From positions 174,710 to 238,709 of the forward strand of contig NZ_LIXM01000003.1 of assembly GCF_002608565.1 (NCBI RefSeq): a DNA stretch of 64,000 nt. Reading direction: 5' to 3'. The translations under genes and the position numbers were made by a program. Positions within the stretch are counted from its first letter, which is position 1, and every line of letters starts with the position of its first letter. Shown here piece after piece: positions 9,073 to 17,056 of the stretch. The stretch comes from Vibrio sp. PID17_43. GTDB taxonomy: Bacteria > Pseudomonadota > Gammaproteobacteria > Enterobacterales > Vibrionaceae. The notes beneath the pieces are model-generated. The model had not been told where the DNA came from, did no database searches, and saw only the letters and a list, made by a program, of their open reading frames with translations.

Positions 9073-9557
9073 TTACAGCGAAATAAAGATACCGGCTAAG
9101 CAAGCATTCATTAAGTTTGCGAGTGTGCCCGCAGCTACCGCTTTTAGCCCCATGTTTGCCACATCTTTACGACGTTCAGGGGCAATCACACCGATAAAAC
9201 CTAGCTGAATCGCAATCGAACCAATGTTCGCAAAACCACACAGCGTAAAAATAATAATTACTTGGGTATGTTGAGATAGCATCGCTTTGTGCTGTACACA
9301 GTCAATGAATGCTACGAACTCGTTCATTATCACCTTCTGACCAATGTATGAACCCGCCGCTAAAACTTCGTGACTAGGGACACCAATCAACCCCGCCAGA
9401 GGCGTAAATAGATAACCGAAAATCGCTTGTAGCGTAATGTCCGCAAAACCGAACATTTCACCAAGGTTTTCCAGTTGATTGAAGAACGACTCTCTTACAG
9501 CAGGAACGCACAACCTAATAGTGCAACAATACCAAATAGACTAAATAGAACACTCAT
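9073..9557 (-). pseudogene. nupC-type nucleoside transporter, internal deletion
   Basis: The minus strand starts with ATG at 9557 and reads MSVLFSLFGIVALLGCAFLL, the normal N-terminus of a concentrative nucleoside transporter, then hits TAA. Directly behind, in a different frame, comes the family's C-terminal 140 residues (LENLGEMFGFADITLQAIFG, VIMNEFVAFID, LCGFANIGSIAIQLG, VAAGTLANLMNACLAGIFIS). A full protein has about 400 residues, so roughly 230-240 residues in the middle are missing and the frames no longer join. The junction is near 9490-9500. The fragment alone has no complete transport domain and is very probably dead. Confidence 0.9.
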
Positions 9558-9809
9558 GAATCGGACCTACTGAACATTGAAAAAGAAAGAAACGCCAAAG
9601 GAATTGGCACAAGAAAGGAACAACGTATCGAGTGGCAGCGCACTCGCAGATCCAAATTGGTGATAGAACGGATAGTTCGAGATCTTATTTTTTACCTTAT
9701 ACAAGCAATTGAACGTAGCTGGTCCGATCCGTGGGGTCATTCACTGCGGTCGAGATTAACACTCTGCCTGATCCATGTGGCGGCTTGTATGGGTAAGGGG
9801 CTTGAACAG

Positions 9810-9848
9810 CTATACCCTATTTCCCGCTTAAACGGGACGCAAGTATAG
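9810..9848. repeat. Imperfect inverted repeat
   Basis: CTATAC at 9810-9815 pairs with GTATAG at 9843-9848, and inside it TCCCG (9822-9826) pairs with CGGGA (9833-9837). It is not followed by a T-run. The role is unknown; it does not look like an integron attC site. Confidence 0.45.
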
Positions 9849-9904
9849 TCAACAAAAAGAGAGTTTCATTATGTTTATTACGCAAACGTTCAAGCATTCA
9901 AGAA

Positions 9905-9985
9905 TCAAGCAAAGATGCCATTCAAGGCCCATACTTGTATAAAAAGCAGGGCTTTAAGGTAAAACTGAGCCATGAACACCATTAA
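9905..9985 (+). pseudogene. Possible C-terminal tail of a GNAT acetyltransferase
   Basis: One frame reads GPYLYKKQGFKVKLSHEHH and then stops at 9983-9985. The LYKKxGFKV block is the common end of GNAT N-acetyltransferases. Nothing of the acetyl-CoA binding core is recognisable upstream, so at most this is a remnant. The match is short and could be chance. Confidence 0.35.
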
Positions 9986-10118
9986 ATTGAGTAATAAATA
10001 CGCAATCAAACATCAAACACGAGAAATACGTAATTTTATTCTCGCCAATTGATGGATTTTGGATATACAATCTAACTCGCTTCTTTCGGAAGCCTCTGCT
10101 TACGCAGAGTATCATGAT

Positions 10119-10202
10119 GCCGAGATGGTGAAATTGGTAGACACGCTAGCATGAGGTGCTAGTGCCTTAGGTGTGAGGGTTCGAGTCCCTCTCTCGGCAC
10201 CA
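10119..10202 (+). tRNA. tRNA-Leu (anticodon GAG)
   Basis: GCCGAGA at the 5' end pairs with TCTCGGC at the 3' end, followed by A and an encoded CCA. The anticodon stem CTAGC/GCTAG encloses the loop ATGAGGT, giving anticodon GAG. The T arm contains GGTTCGAGTCC and a variable arm of class II size is present. Confidence 0.95.
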
Positions 10203-10232
10203 TTATCTTTCCTAAGAGAAACCTAGAGTGTA

Positions 10233-10844
10233 ATGCAAAGTTCTAAGCAGGCAAAACCATCCGCAGATGCTAACCAATTACTTAGCGAACTAGCGGTGCA
10301 CGCCCTATTACACCTACACTTCAAAATCCACGCATCCTCGCGAAATCTTCCCCAAAAAGAGCGTAATGATCTGCTACAGAAGTGGCTTAAACCTAAGCTA
10401 AAAAGCAATCGCTACAAGCTGATTAAAAAGCCGTTAAAGTCATTAACTCAACAAGCAAAAGGGGAAAATGGTAACCTTGAAGTCTTGCTTGAGCGTTGTG
10501 TTGGTGCCGATAAACCGCGTAATCCGCAACCTCATCTCGACAGTTATTTACTTTTAATTAACGAAATCGAGAAAAAGTTAGGCACGACCGTATTGCTCTC
10601 TCGTCCTGAAGATGTCGACTTATCTCATGATCAACATGGTTGCTTATTGTGTGTGCTATCCGATAACTTAAACCAGCACTTCGACGACAATAATGCCCTA
10701 ATTGCACCAATTTCGATGCTTTTCCGCGGACCTATGAGCCAACGCTCTTTGTTCCTAGGCAGTATTTATGCAAGCAACACCTTCAATTACGAAGTGCTGT
10801 ACCAAGATGAACAGTTTGTGCGGATCACGCTAAAGTTAGCATGA
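10233..10844 (+). CDS. DUF2913 family protein
   Basis: A soluble 203-residue protein that I assign to DUF2913, a family of unknown function found mainly in Vibrio and relatives, from the layout ELAVHALLHLHFKIHASSRN, then LLQKWLKPKLKSNRY and a C-terminal LFRGPMSQRSLFLGSIY. It is basic at the N-terminal half and has no signal peptide or membrane helix. It begins 31 bp after the tRNA-Leu gene and ends at a strong terminator, convergent with tnaA. I recall a similar gene beside tryptophanase in other vibrios, but no functional link is shown. Confidence 0.7.
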   Translation: MQSSKQAKPSADANQLLSELAVHALLHLHFKIHASSRNLPQKERNDLLQKWLKPKLKSNRYKLIKKPLKSLTQQAKGENGNLEVLLERCVGADKPRNPQPHLDSYLLLINEIEKKLGTTVLLSRPEDVDLSHDQHGCLLCVLSDNLNQHFDDNNALIAPISMLFRGPMSQRSLFLGSIYASNTFNYEVLYQDEQFVRITLKLA

Positions 10845-10870
10845 TCACTAGAAGCCATGTTTTCGAATCT

Positions 10871-10902
10871 AAAAAGGCCGCGAATTTCGCGGCCTTTTTC
10901 CT
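10871..10902. terminator. Strong bidirectional Rho-independent terminator
   Basis: AAAAAGGCCGCGAA pairs with TTCGCGGCCTTTTT (10871-10899), between the convergent DUF2913 and tnaA genes. T-runs are present on both strands. Confidence 0.9.
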
Positions 10903-10915
10903 ATCCAATGCCATT

Positions 10916-12316
10916 CTAATCGATAACACGGAATCGAGCAGTAAAGTGGCGCAATACCGGAGGCTCGTAGTCAAACGTTAAACCTTTTAACTCATGCGCT
11001 CGGTTCTTAAGTTCGATGATCGCATCAGCGATGTAATCCATGTGGTCATTGGTATAAACACGACGAGGAATGGTCAAACGCATTAGCTCCAGCTCGGACG
11101 CTTTTTGCTCGCCCGTCTCTGGATCACGCCCTAGCAATAGTGAACCAATCTCTACCGCTCGGATTCCCGCTTCTAGGTATAAAGCATTACATAACACTTG
11201 TGCCGGGAATTGCTCTGCGGGAATATGTGGCAAGATTTTCGCTGCATCCACGAATACGGCGTGACCACCGGTTGGGTATTGAATAGGAATTCCGCCTTCA
11301 CGTAGACGCTCACCCAAGTACTGTACCTGACTAATTCGGTAATGAAGAAAATCTTCATCAGCCCCTTCATACAAACCACGAGCTAGCGCTTCCATATCAC
11401 GGCCAGCCATACCGCCATATGTTACAAAACCTTCCATAGGAACACATCGAGTCTGTACGGCCTGAAACAACTCTTGGTGGTCGCGAATACAGCACATACC
11501 ACCAATGTTCACCATTGGGTCTTTCTTGGCCGACATCGTTAACATGTCACCGTACTGGTACATCTCGCGGATGATTTCTAGGATCGACTTATCCTCATAT
11601 CCCGCTTCACGCTGCTTGATAAAGTACGCATTCTCACAGTAACGAGCCGAATCAATCACCACAGGAATGTCGTATTGGGTGGCAATTTCGTACACGCTGC
11701 GCATGTTTTCCATCGACACTGGCTGACCACCGGAGCTATTACACGTAATCGTCGTAATGATGGCACAGATGTTAGTTGAACCATGTTCTTCAATGGTTTC
11801 CACTAGCTTACCAAGGTTGAAATTGCCCTTCCAATCATAGGGGGTCGTAGTATCAAATGCTTCTTCCGTCACCACGTTGATCGCCTTACCACCATTAAGC
11901 TCAATATGGCCTGCTGTCGTATCGAAATGGTAGTTAGAGATGAATACCGGTGTTGTACCGCCCCTGACTTGACGCATTCGCTCAATCAAAGCAGGGAACA
12001 AAATTTGCTCCGCACCACGACCTTGGTGTGCAGGCACAGTGAGCTTGTAACCAAAGAAATGCTCTACCGCATCACACAAGTTGTAGTAATTGCGACTGCC
12101 AGCATAGGATTCATCCCCCATCATGATTCCTGCCCACTGATTATCACTCATAGCACCTGTACCAGAGTCGGTCAGTAGGTCGATATACACATCATCACTG
12201 CGAAGCAGAAAGGGGTTAAAACCCGCCTGTTTAAGGGCAATTTCTCGGTCAGCCAAGGTCGTCATTTTGATAGGCTCAACCATTTTGATACGGAACGGTT
12301 CTGGGATACGTTTCAT
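10916..12316 (-). CDS. tnaA: Tryptophanase (tryptophan indole-lyase)
   Basis: A 466-residue PLP enzyme that splits L-tryptophan into indole, pyruvate and ammonia in the cytosol. Family blocks are clear: [62 protein letters not shown] and [15 protein letters not shown], where a lysine binds PLP. The start at 12316 ([12 protein letters not shown]) matches the usual N-terminus; an upstream in-frame extension does not. A tnaC leader peptide lies about 95 bp upstream on the same strand, so control by tryptophan-induced ribosome stalling is expected. Indole made here is a known Vibrio signal. No tnaB permease follows; the next gene converges. Confidence 0.97.
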   Translation of the reverse strand: MKRIPEPFRIKMVEPIKMTTLADREIALKQAGFNPFLLRSDDVYIDLLTDSGTGAMSDNQWAGIMMGDESYAGSRNYYNLCDAVEHFFGYKLTVPAHQGRGAEQILFPALIERMRQVRGGTTPVFISNYHFDTTAGHIELNGGKAINVVTEEAFDTTTPYDWKGNFNLGKLVETIEEHGSTNICAIITTITCNSSGGQPVSMENMRSVYEIATQYDIPVVIDSARYCENAYFIKQREAGYEDKSILEIIREMYQYGDMLTMSAKKDPMVNIGGMCCIRDHQELFQAVQTRCVPMEGFVTYGGMAGRDMEALARGLYEGADEDFLHYRISQVQYLGERLREGGIPIQYPTGGHAVFVDAAKILPHIPAEQFPAQVLCNALYLEAGIRAVEIGSLLLGRDPETGEQKASELELMRLTIPRRVYTNDHMDYIADAIIELKNRAHELKGLTFDYEPPVLRHFTARFRVID

Positions 12317-12410
12317 TGTTAATTTCCTTATACATATGACCCTACGCACTTAAGCGTAAGATTAAAAACAAACAAATAAATTGCTTCTCAATGCGAGTGC
12401 ATTGAGGAAA

Positions 12411-12509
12411 TTAACGCACAGAGATTTTACTAAGAAGAGACAAGCAGTAGTCTAGGTTGTACCAGAACGACAGCACCAAACGGCTATCGAGAATAGCCTT
12501 AATTCTCAT
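12411..12509 (-). CDS. tnaC: Tryptophanase leader peptide TnaC
   Basis: A 32-codon frame on the minus strand, ATG at 12509, stop TAA at 12411-12413, with a very strong AGGAGG (12519-12525) 9 bases upstream. The peptide contains VLSFWYNLDYC, matching the SKWFNID core of E. coli TnaC, where the Trp and Asp sense free tryptophan inside the ribosome exit tunnel. In E. coli the peptide ends in Pro 12 residues after the Trp; here it ends in SVR 16 residues after, so the stall site may differ. Position directly before tnaA supports the call. Too short for usual gene finders. Confidence 0.88.
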   Translation of the reverse strand: MRIKAILDSRLVLSFWYNLDYCLSLLSKISVR

Positions 12510-12530
12510 CGTCTTCGTCCTCCTGATAAA

Positions 12531-12566
12531 AGAAAAGTCAGAAACCCCATGTCTCTGACCTTTTTT
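12531..12566 (-). terminator. Hairpin between nqrB and tnaC
   Basis: On the minus strand GTCAGA and TCTGAC (12537-12542 with 12554-12559) form a stem followed by TTTTCTTTT, ending just before the tnaC ribosome-binding site. It would separate nqrB from the tna transcript. A T-run on the other strand makes it possibly bidirectional. Confidence 0.55.
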
Positions 12567-12611
12567 AATATAGTGCAGTTTTCAATCAAACTTCAGTGAA
12601 GTTCGCCTCAT

Positions 12612-13856
12612 TTACGAAGGTTTAGCCCTTTTCATTCTGCGCTTGATGTTGTTCTCTTTGACCATGTAGTCGAACAAAGGAGCAAACAAGTTGGCAAACA
12701 GAATCGCTAACATGATGCCTTCCGGGTAGGCTGGGTTGAGTACGCGGATAAATATGGTCATCACACCAATCAAGATACCGTAAGCCCATTTACCGCCATT
12801 AGTGAATGCGGCCGATACTGGGTCTGTCGCCATAAAGAAGGTACCAAACGCTACACCACCAATCACAAAGTGCCAATAGAACGGCATAGAAAACATAGGA
12901 TTGGTATTCGACCCAATCGCATTAAGCAGTAGCGACGTCACGGCTAAGCCAACAAAGACACCCGCAACAATCCGCCATGAGGCTATCTTCATAAAGATCA
13001 GCACCAAACCTGTGAGTGCAATCAGCAAAGTCGAGACTTCCCCCATCGAGCCCGGCAGGTTACCAACAAATGCGTCCATCCATGAGATAGGTTGTCCCGT
13101 CATGTTGTTCATCAGGGCACTCTGACCGCCTTCATACCATTGACTAAGTGGTGTTGCGCCAGAGTACCCATCCGCAGCAATCCACACCGCACCACCAGAC
13201 ATGTTAGCGGGATAAGCGAAGTACAAAAATGCGCGTCCTGCCAAAGCGGGATTTAAGAAGTTTCGTCCCGTACCACCGAAGATTTCTTTCGCCACCACGA
13301 TACCAAAAGTGATACCCAACGCGGCTTGCCATAATGGAATGGTTGGAGGGAGAATCAAGGCAAACAGAATCGAGCTGACAAAGAATCCTTCATTCACTTC
13401 ATGCTTACGGACGATGGCAAACAACACTTCCCAAAAACCACCGACGATAAACACGGTCGCGTAGACGGGTAGAAAGTAGGTCGCGCCGACGAGTAGCTTA
13501 CTCCCCCAACCGGCTTGACTCGCCGCTTCAACCGACCCCCAAACCCAACTCAGCCCCCAAGAAGCATCAATAGCTTGTTTCGCTGCTGCTTGGTCAAGAC
13601 CATACAACAAAGCATAGCTAGATTGCTGACCGATGTTATACATGCCCCAAAACATCGCGGGGAAAACGGCTAACCATACCATAATCATGATGCGCTTTAG
13701 ATCTATGCTGTCTCGAACGTGGGTAGCGCCGTGATTCACTTTACCCGGCGTATAAAAAAGGGTTTCGACAGCTTCAAAGAGTGGGTAGAACTTGTGGTAC
13801 TGGCCTCTCGGTTCAAACTTTGGTGAGACCTTTTCAAAATAACGCTTCAAGCTCAT
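12612..13856 (-). CDS. Orphan NqrB-like subunit (Na+-translocating NADH:quinone reductase subunit B)
   Basis: A 414-residue polytopic inner-membrane protein of the NqrB/RnfD family, the exact length of NqrB. It has the hydrophilic N-terminus ([20 protein letters not shown]), about ten membrane helices, and [12 protein letters not shown], where the Thr of SGAT carries covalently bound FMN in Nqr[21 protein letters not shown] is the other family block. In the complete enzyme six genes nqrABCDEF are adjacent; here the gene stands alone between tna and cio genes, so it is a paralogue. Start at 13856 (MSLKRYF) fits the family. Role is open: a spare subunit, or a quinone-linked Na+ protein of its own. 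Confidence 0.88.
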   Translation of the reverse strand: MSLKRYFEKVSPKFEPRGQYHKFYPLFEAVETLFYTPGKVNHGATHVRDSIDLKRIMIMVWLAVFPAMFWGMYNIGQQSSYALLYGLDQAAAKQAIDASWGLSWVWGSVEAASQAGWGSKLLVGATYFLPVYATVFIVGGFWEVLFAIVRKHEVNEGFFVSSILFALILPPTIPLWQAALGITFGIVVAKEIFGGTGRNFLNPALAGRAFLYFAYPANMSGGAVWIAADGYSGATPLSQWYEGGQSALMNNMTGQPISWMDAFVGNLPGSMGEVSTLLIALTGLVLIFMKIASWRIVAGVFVGLAVTSLLLNAIGSNTNPMFSMPFYWHFVIGGVAFGTFFMATDPVSAAFTNGGKWAYGILIGVMTIFIRVLNPAYPEGIMLAILFANLFAPLFDYMVKENNIKRRMKRAKPS

Positions 13857-13988
13857 TGTTCCTGTCCCCCTTTTGATCACGAACATATGAAGTATTACGC
13901 CAGATAACGAAAAGCGATCGTTTTTAATCTGTTCCCACTTATTCAGCGTAACTAACTGTCTACATAATGTGTACTAGGGAGAGAACTA

Positions 13989-15377
13989 ATGGATACTCTT
14001 GCCATCGATTTAGCGCGGTTTCAATTTGCGTTCACCGTCTCGTTTCACATTATTTTTCCAGCATTTACGATCGGACTTGCAAGCTATCTTGCTGTGCTTG
14101 AAGGGCTGTACTTGCGAACAGGCAACAAACAGTACATGCAAATCTACCGATATTGGTTAAAGATTTTTGCTATCAGTTTTGGCATGGGCGTAGTTAGTGG
14201 CATCGTTCTCAGTTATCAATTTGGCACAAACTGGAGTGTCTTTGCAGACAAAACTGGCCCTGTTCTTGGTCCACTCATGGGCTACGAAGTACTTACCGCT
14301 TTCTTCTTGGAGGCAGGTTTCCTCGGGGTCATGCTTTTCGGTATCAACAAAGTGGGAGAGAAACTGCATTTTGCTGCCACTTGTATCGTTGCTTTTGGCA
14401 CCTTTCTTTCGGCGTTCTGGATCCTCTCTGTCAATAGTTGGATGCAAACGCCAGCTGGCTATAGCATCAACGAGGTCGGTCAATTCATACCGGAAGATTG
14501 GTGGGATATTGTCTTCAATCCCTCCTTCCCTTACCGCCTAGTTCACATGCTCTTGGCAGCATACTTAACTACCGCCTTCGTCATCGCTGGCGTAGCCGCG
14601 TTCCACTTACTCAAAGCAAAGCATAACCCGTTGGCACGCATCATGTTCTCAATGGCGATGTGGATGGCGGCGATCGTCACTCCAATACAGATACTTGCTG
14701 GTGACATGCATGGCCTAAACACAATGGAGCATCAACCCGCCAAAGTGGCTGCAATGGAAGGGCATTATCAATCACATAAAGGTGCGCCATTGATCTTGTT
14801 TGGTATCCCGAATGAAGAAGAGAAGACAATAGAATACGCGCTTGAAATTCCTAAATTAGGAAGTCTGATTTTAACGCATGATCTCAATGGTGAAGTGAAA
14901 GGGCTTGACGCCTTCCCAGAAGAAGAGCACCCACCCGTCAGTATTGTTTTCTGGTCATTTCGCATAATGGTGGCGATTGGGTTCACTATGCTTCTTATCG
15001 GGTTGTGGAGTTTATGGCTCAGAAAACATAACAAACTGTTTGATTCTCCGGCCCTGTATCGAACTTGTCTATTCTTTTCTCCGGGCGGCTTTGTCGCAGT
15101 ATTAGCCGGCTGGATTACCACTGAAGTCGGTAGGCAACCTTATACCGTTTATGGTTTGCTAACGACAGCGAATTCCGCCTCTCCCATTGATGCTGCGGCA
15201 GTGAGTGTCTCCCTCACCGCATTTATCGTTGTCTATTTCACCGTATTTGGTGCGGGATTCTTTTATCTTCTCCGTCTGATGAGAAAGTCGCCAACACGCT
15301 ATGAAGAAGGCTTAGACAGTCGACTTCCAGACGGTTCAGAAACCGACATCATCACCCACTCCAATCATCTGACTTAG
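13989..15377 (+). CDS. cioA: Cytochrome bd-type quinol oxidase subunit I (CioA-like)
   Basis: A 462-residue inner-membrane subunit that binds hemes b558, b595 and d and oxidises quinol while reducing oxygen. Seen: RFQFAFTVSFHIIFPAFTIG with the N-terminal heme histidine, TAFFLEAGFLGVMLFG with the conserved Glu, GDMHGLNTMEHQPAK near the quinol site, and TTEVGRQPYTVYG, the GRQP block. The Q-loop after TM6 is short, as in the cyanide-insensitive CIO branch, compared with the long E. coli CydA loop. First gene of a three-gene operon, with GGGAGAG 5 bp or so before its ATG, divergent from nqrB. Confidence 0.93.
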   Translation: MDTLAIDLARFQFAFTVSFHIIFPAFTIGLASYLAVLEGLYLRTGNKQYMQIYRYWLKIFAISFGMGVVSGIVLSYQFGTNWSVFADKTGPVLGPLMGYEVLTAFFLEAGFLGVMLFGINKVGEKLHFAATCIVAFGTFLSAFWILSVNSWMQTPAGYSINEVGQFIPEDWWDIVFNPSFPYRLVHMLLAAYLTTAFVIAGVAAFHLLKAKHNPLARIMFSMAMWMAAIVTPIQILAGDMHGLNTMEHQPAKVAAMEGHYQSHKGAPLILFGIPNEEEKTIEYALEIPKLGSLILTHDLNGEVKGLDAFPEEEHPPVSIVFWSFRIMVAIGFTMLLIGLWSLWLRKHNKLFDSPALYRTCLFFSPGGFVAVLAGWITTEVGRQPYTVYGLLTTANSASPIDAAAVSVSLTAFIVVYFTVFGAGFFYLLRLMRKSPTRYEEGLDSRLPDGSETDIITHSNHLT

Positions 15378-15389
15378 GGAGTAACAGAC

Positions 15390-16388
15390 ATGGATTATGC
15401 ACTTATTTGGTACGTGCTCATTGGGCTTGCAGTCTTGATATACGTAGTGCTCGATGGGTTTGACCTCGGTATCGGCATCCTATTTCTCAGCGCAGATAGT
15501 AAGGACGAACGCGACATGATGATGAACAGTATCGCGCCAGTTTGGGATGGTAATGAAACTTGGTTAGTACTTGGTGGAGGTGGGTTGTTTGCTGTATTTC
15601 CCCTCGCTTATTCTATTATCATGCCCGCTCTTTATGCCCCTCTTATTCTGATGCTTCTTGGGCTCATTTTACGTGGGGTCTCTTTTGAGTACCGTTTTAG
15701 AACGCAACGCGGACAATTTCTTTGGGATAGCGCTTTTTTTATCGGCTCCTTCACTGCGGCTTTAATGCAAGGCATCATGTTGGGTACATTGCTTCAAGGT
15801 ATTGATGTGAGTGATCGAGCATACAATGGAGGTTGGTTCGACTGGCTCTCTCCTTTCAGTTTGTTTTGCGGTGTTGCGCTGGTATGCGCATACATTTTAC
15901 TCGGGGCTTGTTGGTTGCTAATTAAACTGCCTGAAGACATGATCCGTCGATACTACGTTGTTGCCCGCCGCTGGGGATTGGCGATGGTCGCGAGTATTTT
16001 TATCGCCAGTTTATGGTTGCCAATTAGTAGTGAGTTGGTCTTTCAGCGCTGGTTCTCTATGCCTAATTCGCTGCTGTTTTTTATCTTACCTATCGCTGCG
16101 GCCATTTTGATTTGGCAATTGTTCAAAGCATTGCTAGAACACAAACCAGTAAAAGCTTATGTTTTAGCAATAGGCCTATTCTTTATTTCTGCTGTTGCTT
16201 TTGGTGTAAGTACTTTCCCTTACTTAGTCCCCTTTGCACTGACTTATCAAGAGGTTGCCGCTCCAGATAAGAGCTTAATTTTCTTGCTCACAGGTAGTGC
16301 GGTATTACTACCACTGATCATTGCTTATACCGTCTACTCATACTGGGTATTTCGAGGCAAGATAAAACAAGGAGAGGGGTATCATTAA
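15390..16388 (+). CDS. cioB: Cytochrome bd-type quinol oxidase subunit II (CioB-like)
   Basis: A 332-residue polytopic partner of CioA, with about eight or nine membrane helices. The N-terminus YVVLDGFDLGIGILFL and VWDGNETWLVLGGGGLFAVF are the signature blocks of CydB/CioB. It starts 12 bp after the cioA stop with GGGAG in between, and its stop codon overlaps the ATG of a 32-codon peptide gene. The product completes the bd oxidase; no cydDC assembly genes are in the window. Confidence 0.93.
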   Translation: MDYALIWYVLIGLAVLIYVVLDGFDLGIGILFLSADSKDERDMMMNSIAPVWDGNETWLVLGGGGLFAVFPLAYSIIMPALYAPLILMLLGLILRGVSFEYRFRTQRGQFLWDSAFFIGSFTAALMQGIMLGTLLQGIDVSDRAYNGGWFDWLSPFSLFCGVALVCAYILLGACWLLIKLPEDMIRRYYVVARRWGLAMVASIFIASLWLPISSELVFQRWFSMPNSLLFFILPIAAAILIWQLFKALLEHKPVKAYVLAIGLFFISAVAFGVSTFPYLVPFALTYQEVAAPDKSLIFLLTGSAVLLPLIIAYTVYSYWVFRGKIKQGEGYH

Positions 16389-16486
16389 TGAAATTCCAAC
16401 CGATTCTTTGGTTCATCTGCATTTGGTTAATAAGCGTGCTAGCTCTCTTCATTGTTAGTAGCCTCATACGCTATGTGCTCATGTAA
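16388..16486 (+). CDS. Small membrane peptide of the cio operon (CydX/DUF2474-like)
   Basis: A 32-residue peptide whose ATG overlaps the cioB stop (TAATG). It consists of one hydrophobic helix (LWFICIWLISVLALFIVSSL) and ends RYVLM. Short single-helix peptides after bd oxidase genes (CydX, CydY, DUF2474 types) stabilise the oxidase. The tight coupling and position support this role; the family assignment is by context and hydrophobicity only. Confidence 0.75.
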   Translation: MKFQPILWFICIWLISVLALFIVSSLIRYVLM

Positions 16487-16600
16487 ATCGAATAACGAGC
16501 GTTTAAATAACAAGACTTGGCCAGTGTTATCACAACGAACCCCGCAGGTTCAACTGATTAGGTATATACTGATTCAAGAATAAAACAATGGAGTGCTTTT

Positions 16601-17005
16601 ATGAATGTGAGGATGTTCTGGACAGTGATGCTTTCAATTTCTGTTCTACCATTAGCAAATACAGTTCTTGCGGTTGACAAGCAGATGTCTCAAGAGATGA
16701 AGAAAAAGATGCAGGCCATCTGTTCGCCGGAAAAAGGGCTTGCTGGCGGCTGGAAAGTGTCTGAAGTCACCCCTGATGCACGGCGCTCTCTTAACATGGT
16801 TTTGCATCAAATGAACGCCACCGACCAGCTTAAACAGATCAATCAAGTCCGAACTCAAGTGGTTGCGGGTACACGCTACGCTATCGAGTTCGAGTTAAAT
16901 AATGGGGAGATCTGGAATGCAATGGTATTCCACAGTTCTCGTGGTGACTACATGATCGAAAGACACGCCAAGAAAGGTGCTCTCTGTCCAAACAGTAAAC
17001 CTTAA
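16601..17005 (+). CDS. Secreted cystatin-like protein
   Basis: A 134-residue exported protein. Residues 1-24 are a signal peptide (hydrophobic core FWTVMLSISVLPLANTVLA). The mature part reads like a single cystatin domain: a GGW near the N-terminal trunk, a long helix region (DARRSLNMVLHQM), and QVVAGTRYAIEFEL with the QxVxG loop that cystatins insert into papain-like cysteine proteases. Two cysteines remain. The protein would act in the periplasm or outside, inhibiting a cysteine protease of the cell, host or competitor; that is inference. The start has GGAG eight bases upstream. It is monocistronic, ending at a terminator. Confidence 0.7.
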   Translation: MNVRMFWTVMLSISVLPLANTVLAVDKQMSQEMKKKMQAICSPEKGLAGGWKVSEVTPDARRSLNMVLHQMNATDQLKQINQVRTQVVAGTRYAIEFELNNGEIWNAMVFHSSRGDYMIERHAKKGALCPNSKP

Positions 17006-17026
17006 GCTCTGAATCGATTCAATAAC

Positions 17027-17056
17027 CAAAGGCGACCACGTCGCCTTTGCTATTTT
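17027..17056. terminator. Rho-independent terminator between convergent genes
   Basis: CAAAGGCGA (17027-17035) pairs with TCGCCTTTG (17041-17049), followed by CTATTTTT on the plus strand. It serves the cystatin-like gene and probably the converging lhgO operon. Confidence 0.8.

Larger units (their letters stand above)
9558..10118. other. Gene-poor stretch with decayed sequence
   Basis: No intact gene seen. A 63-codon open frame at 9657-9848 has no recognisable content or ribosome-binding site. The stretch contains an imperfect inverted repeat (9810-9848) and a possible acetyltransferase tail (9905-9985), and ends at the tRNA-Leu gene. Confidence 0.6.

Noticed and set aside
9657..9848. 63-codon plus-strand open frame
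   Set aside because: No ribosome-binding site, no recognisable protein features, and it runs into an inverted repeat; judged non-coding.
9558..10118. Integron cassette or attC (VCR) repeat, suggested by the acetyltransferase-like tail
   Set aside because: No VCR-like core sites or repeated cassettes; the inverted repeat at 9810-9848 does not have attC layout.
10119..10202. tRNA-Leu as an integration site for a mobile element
   Set aside because: No integrase gene and no direct repeat of the tRNA 3' end found in the flanking sequence.
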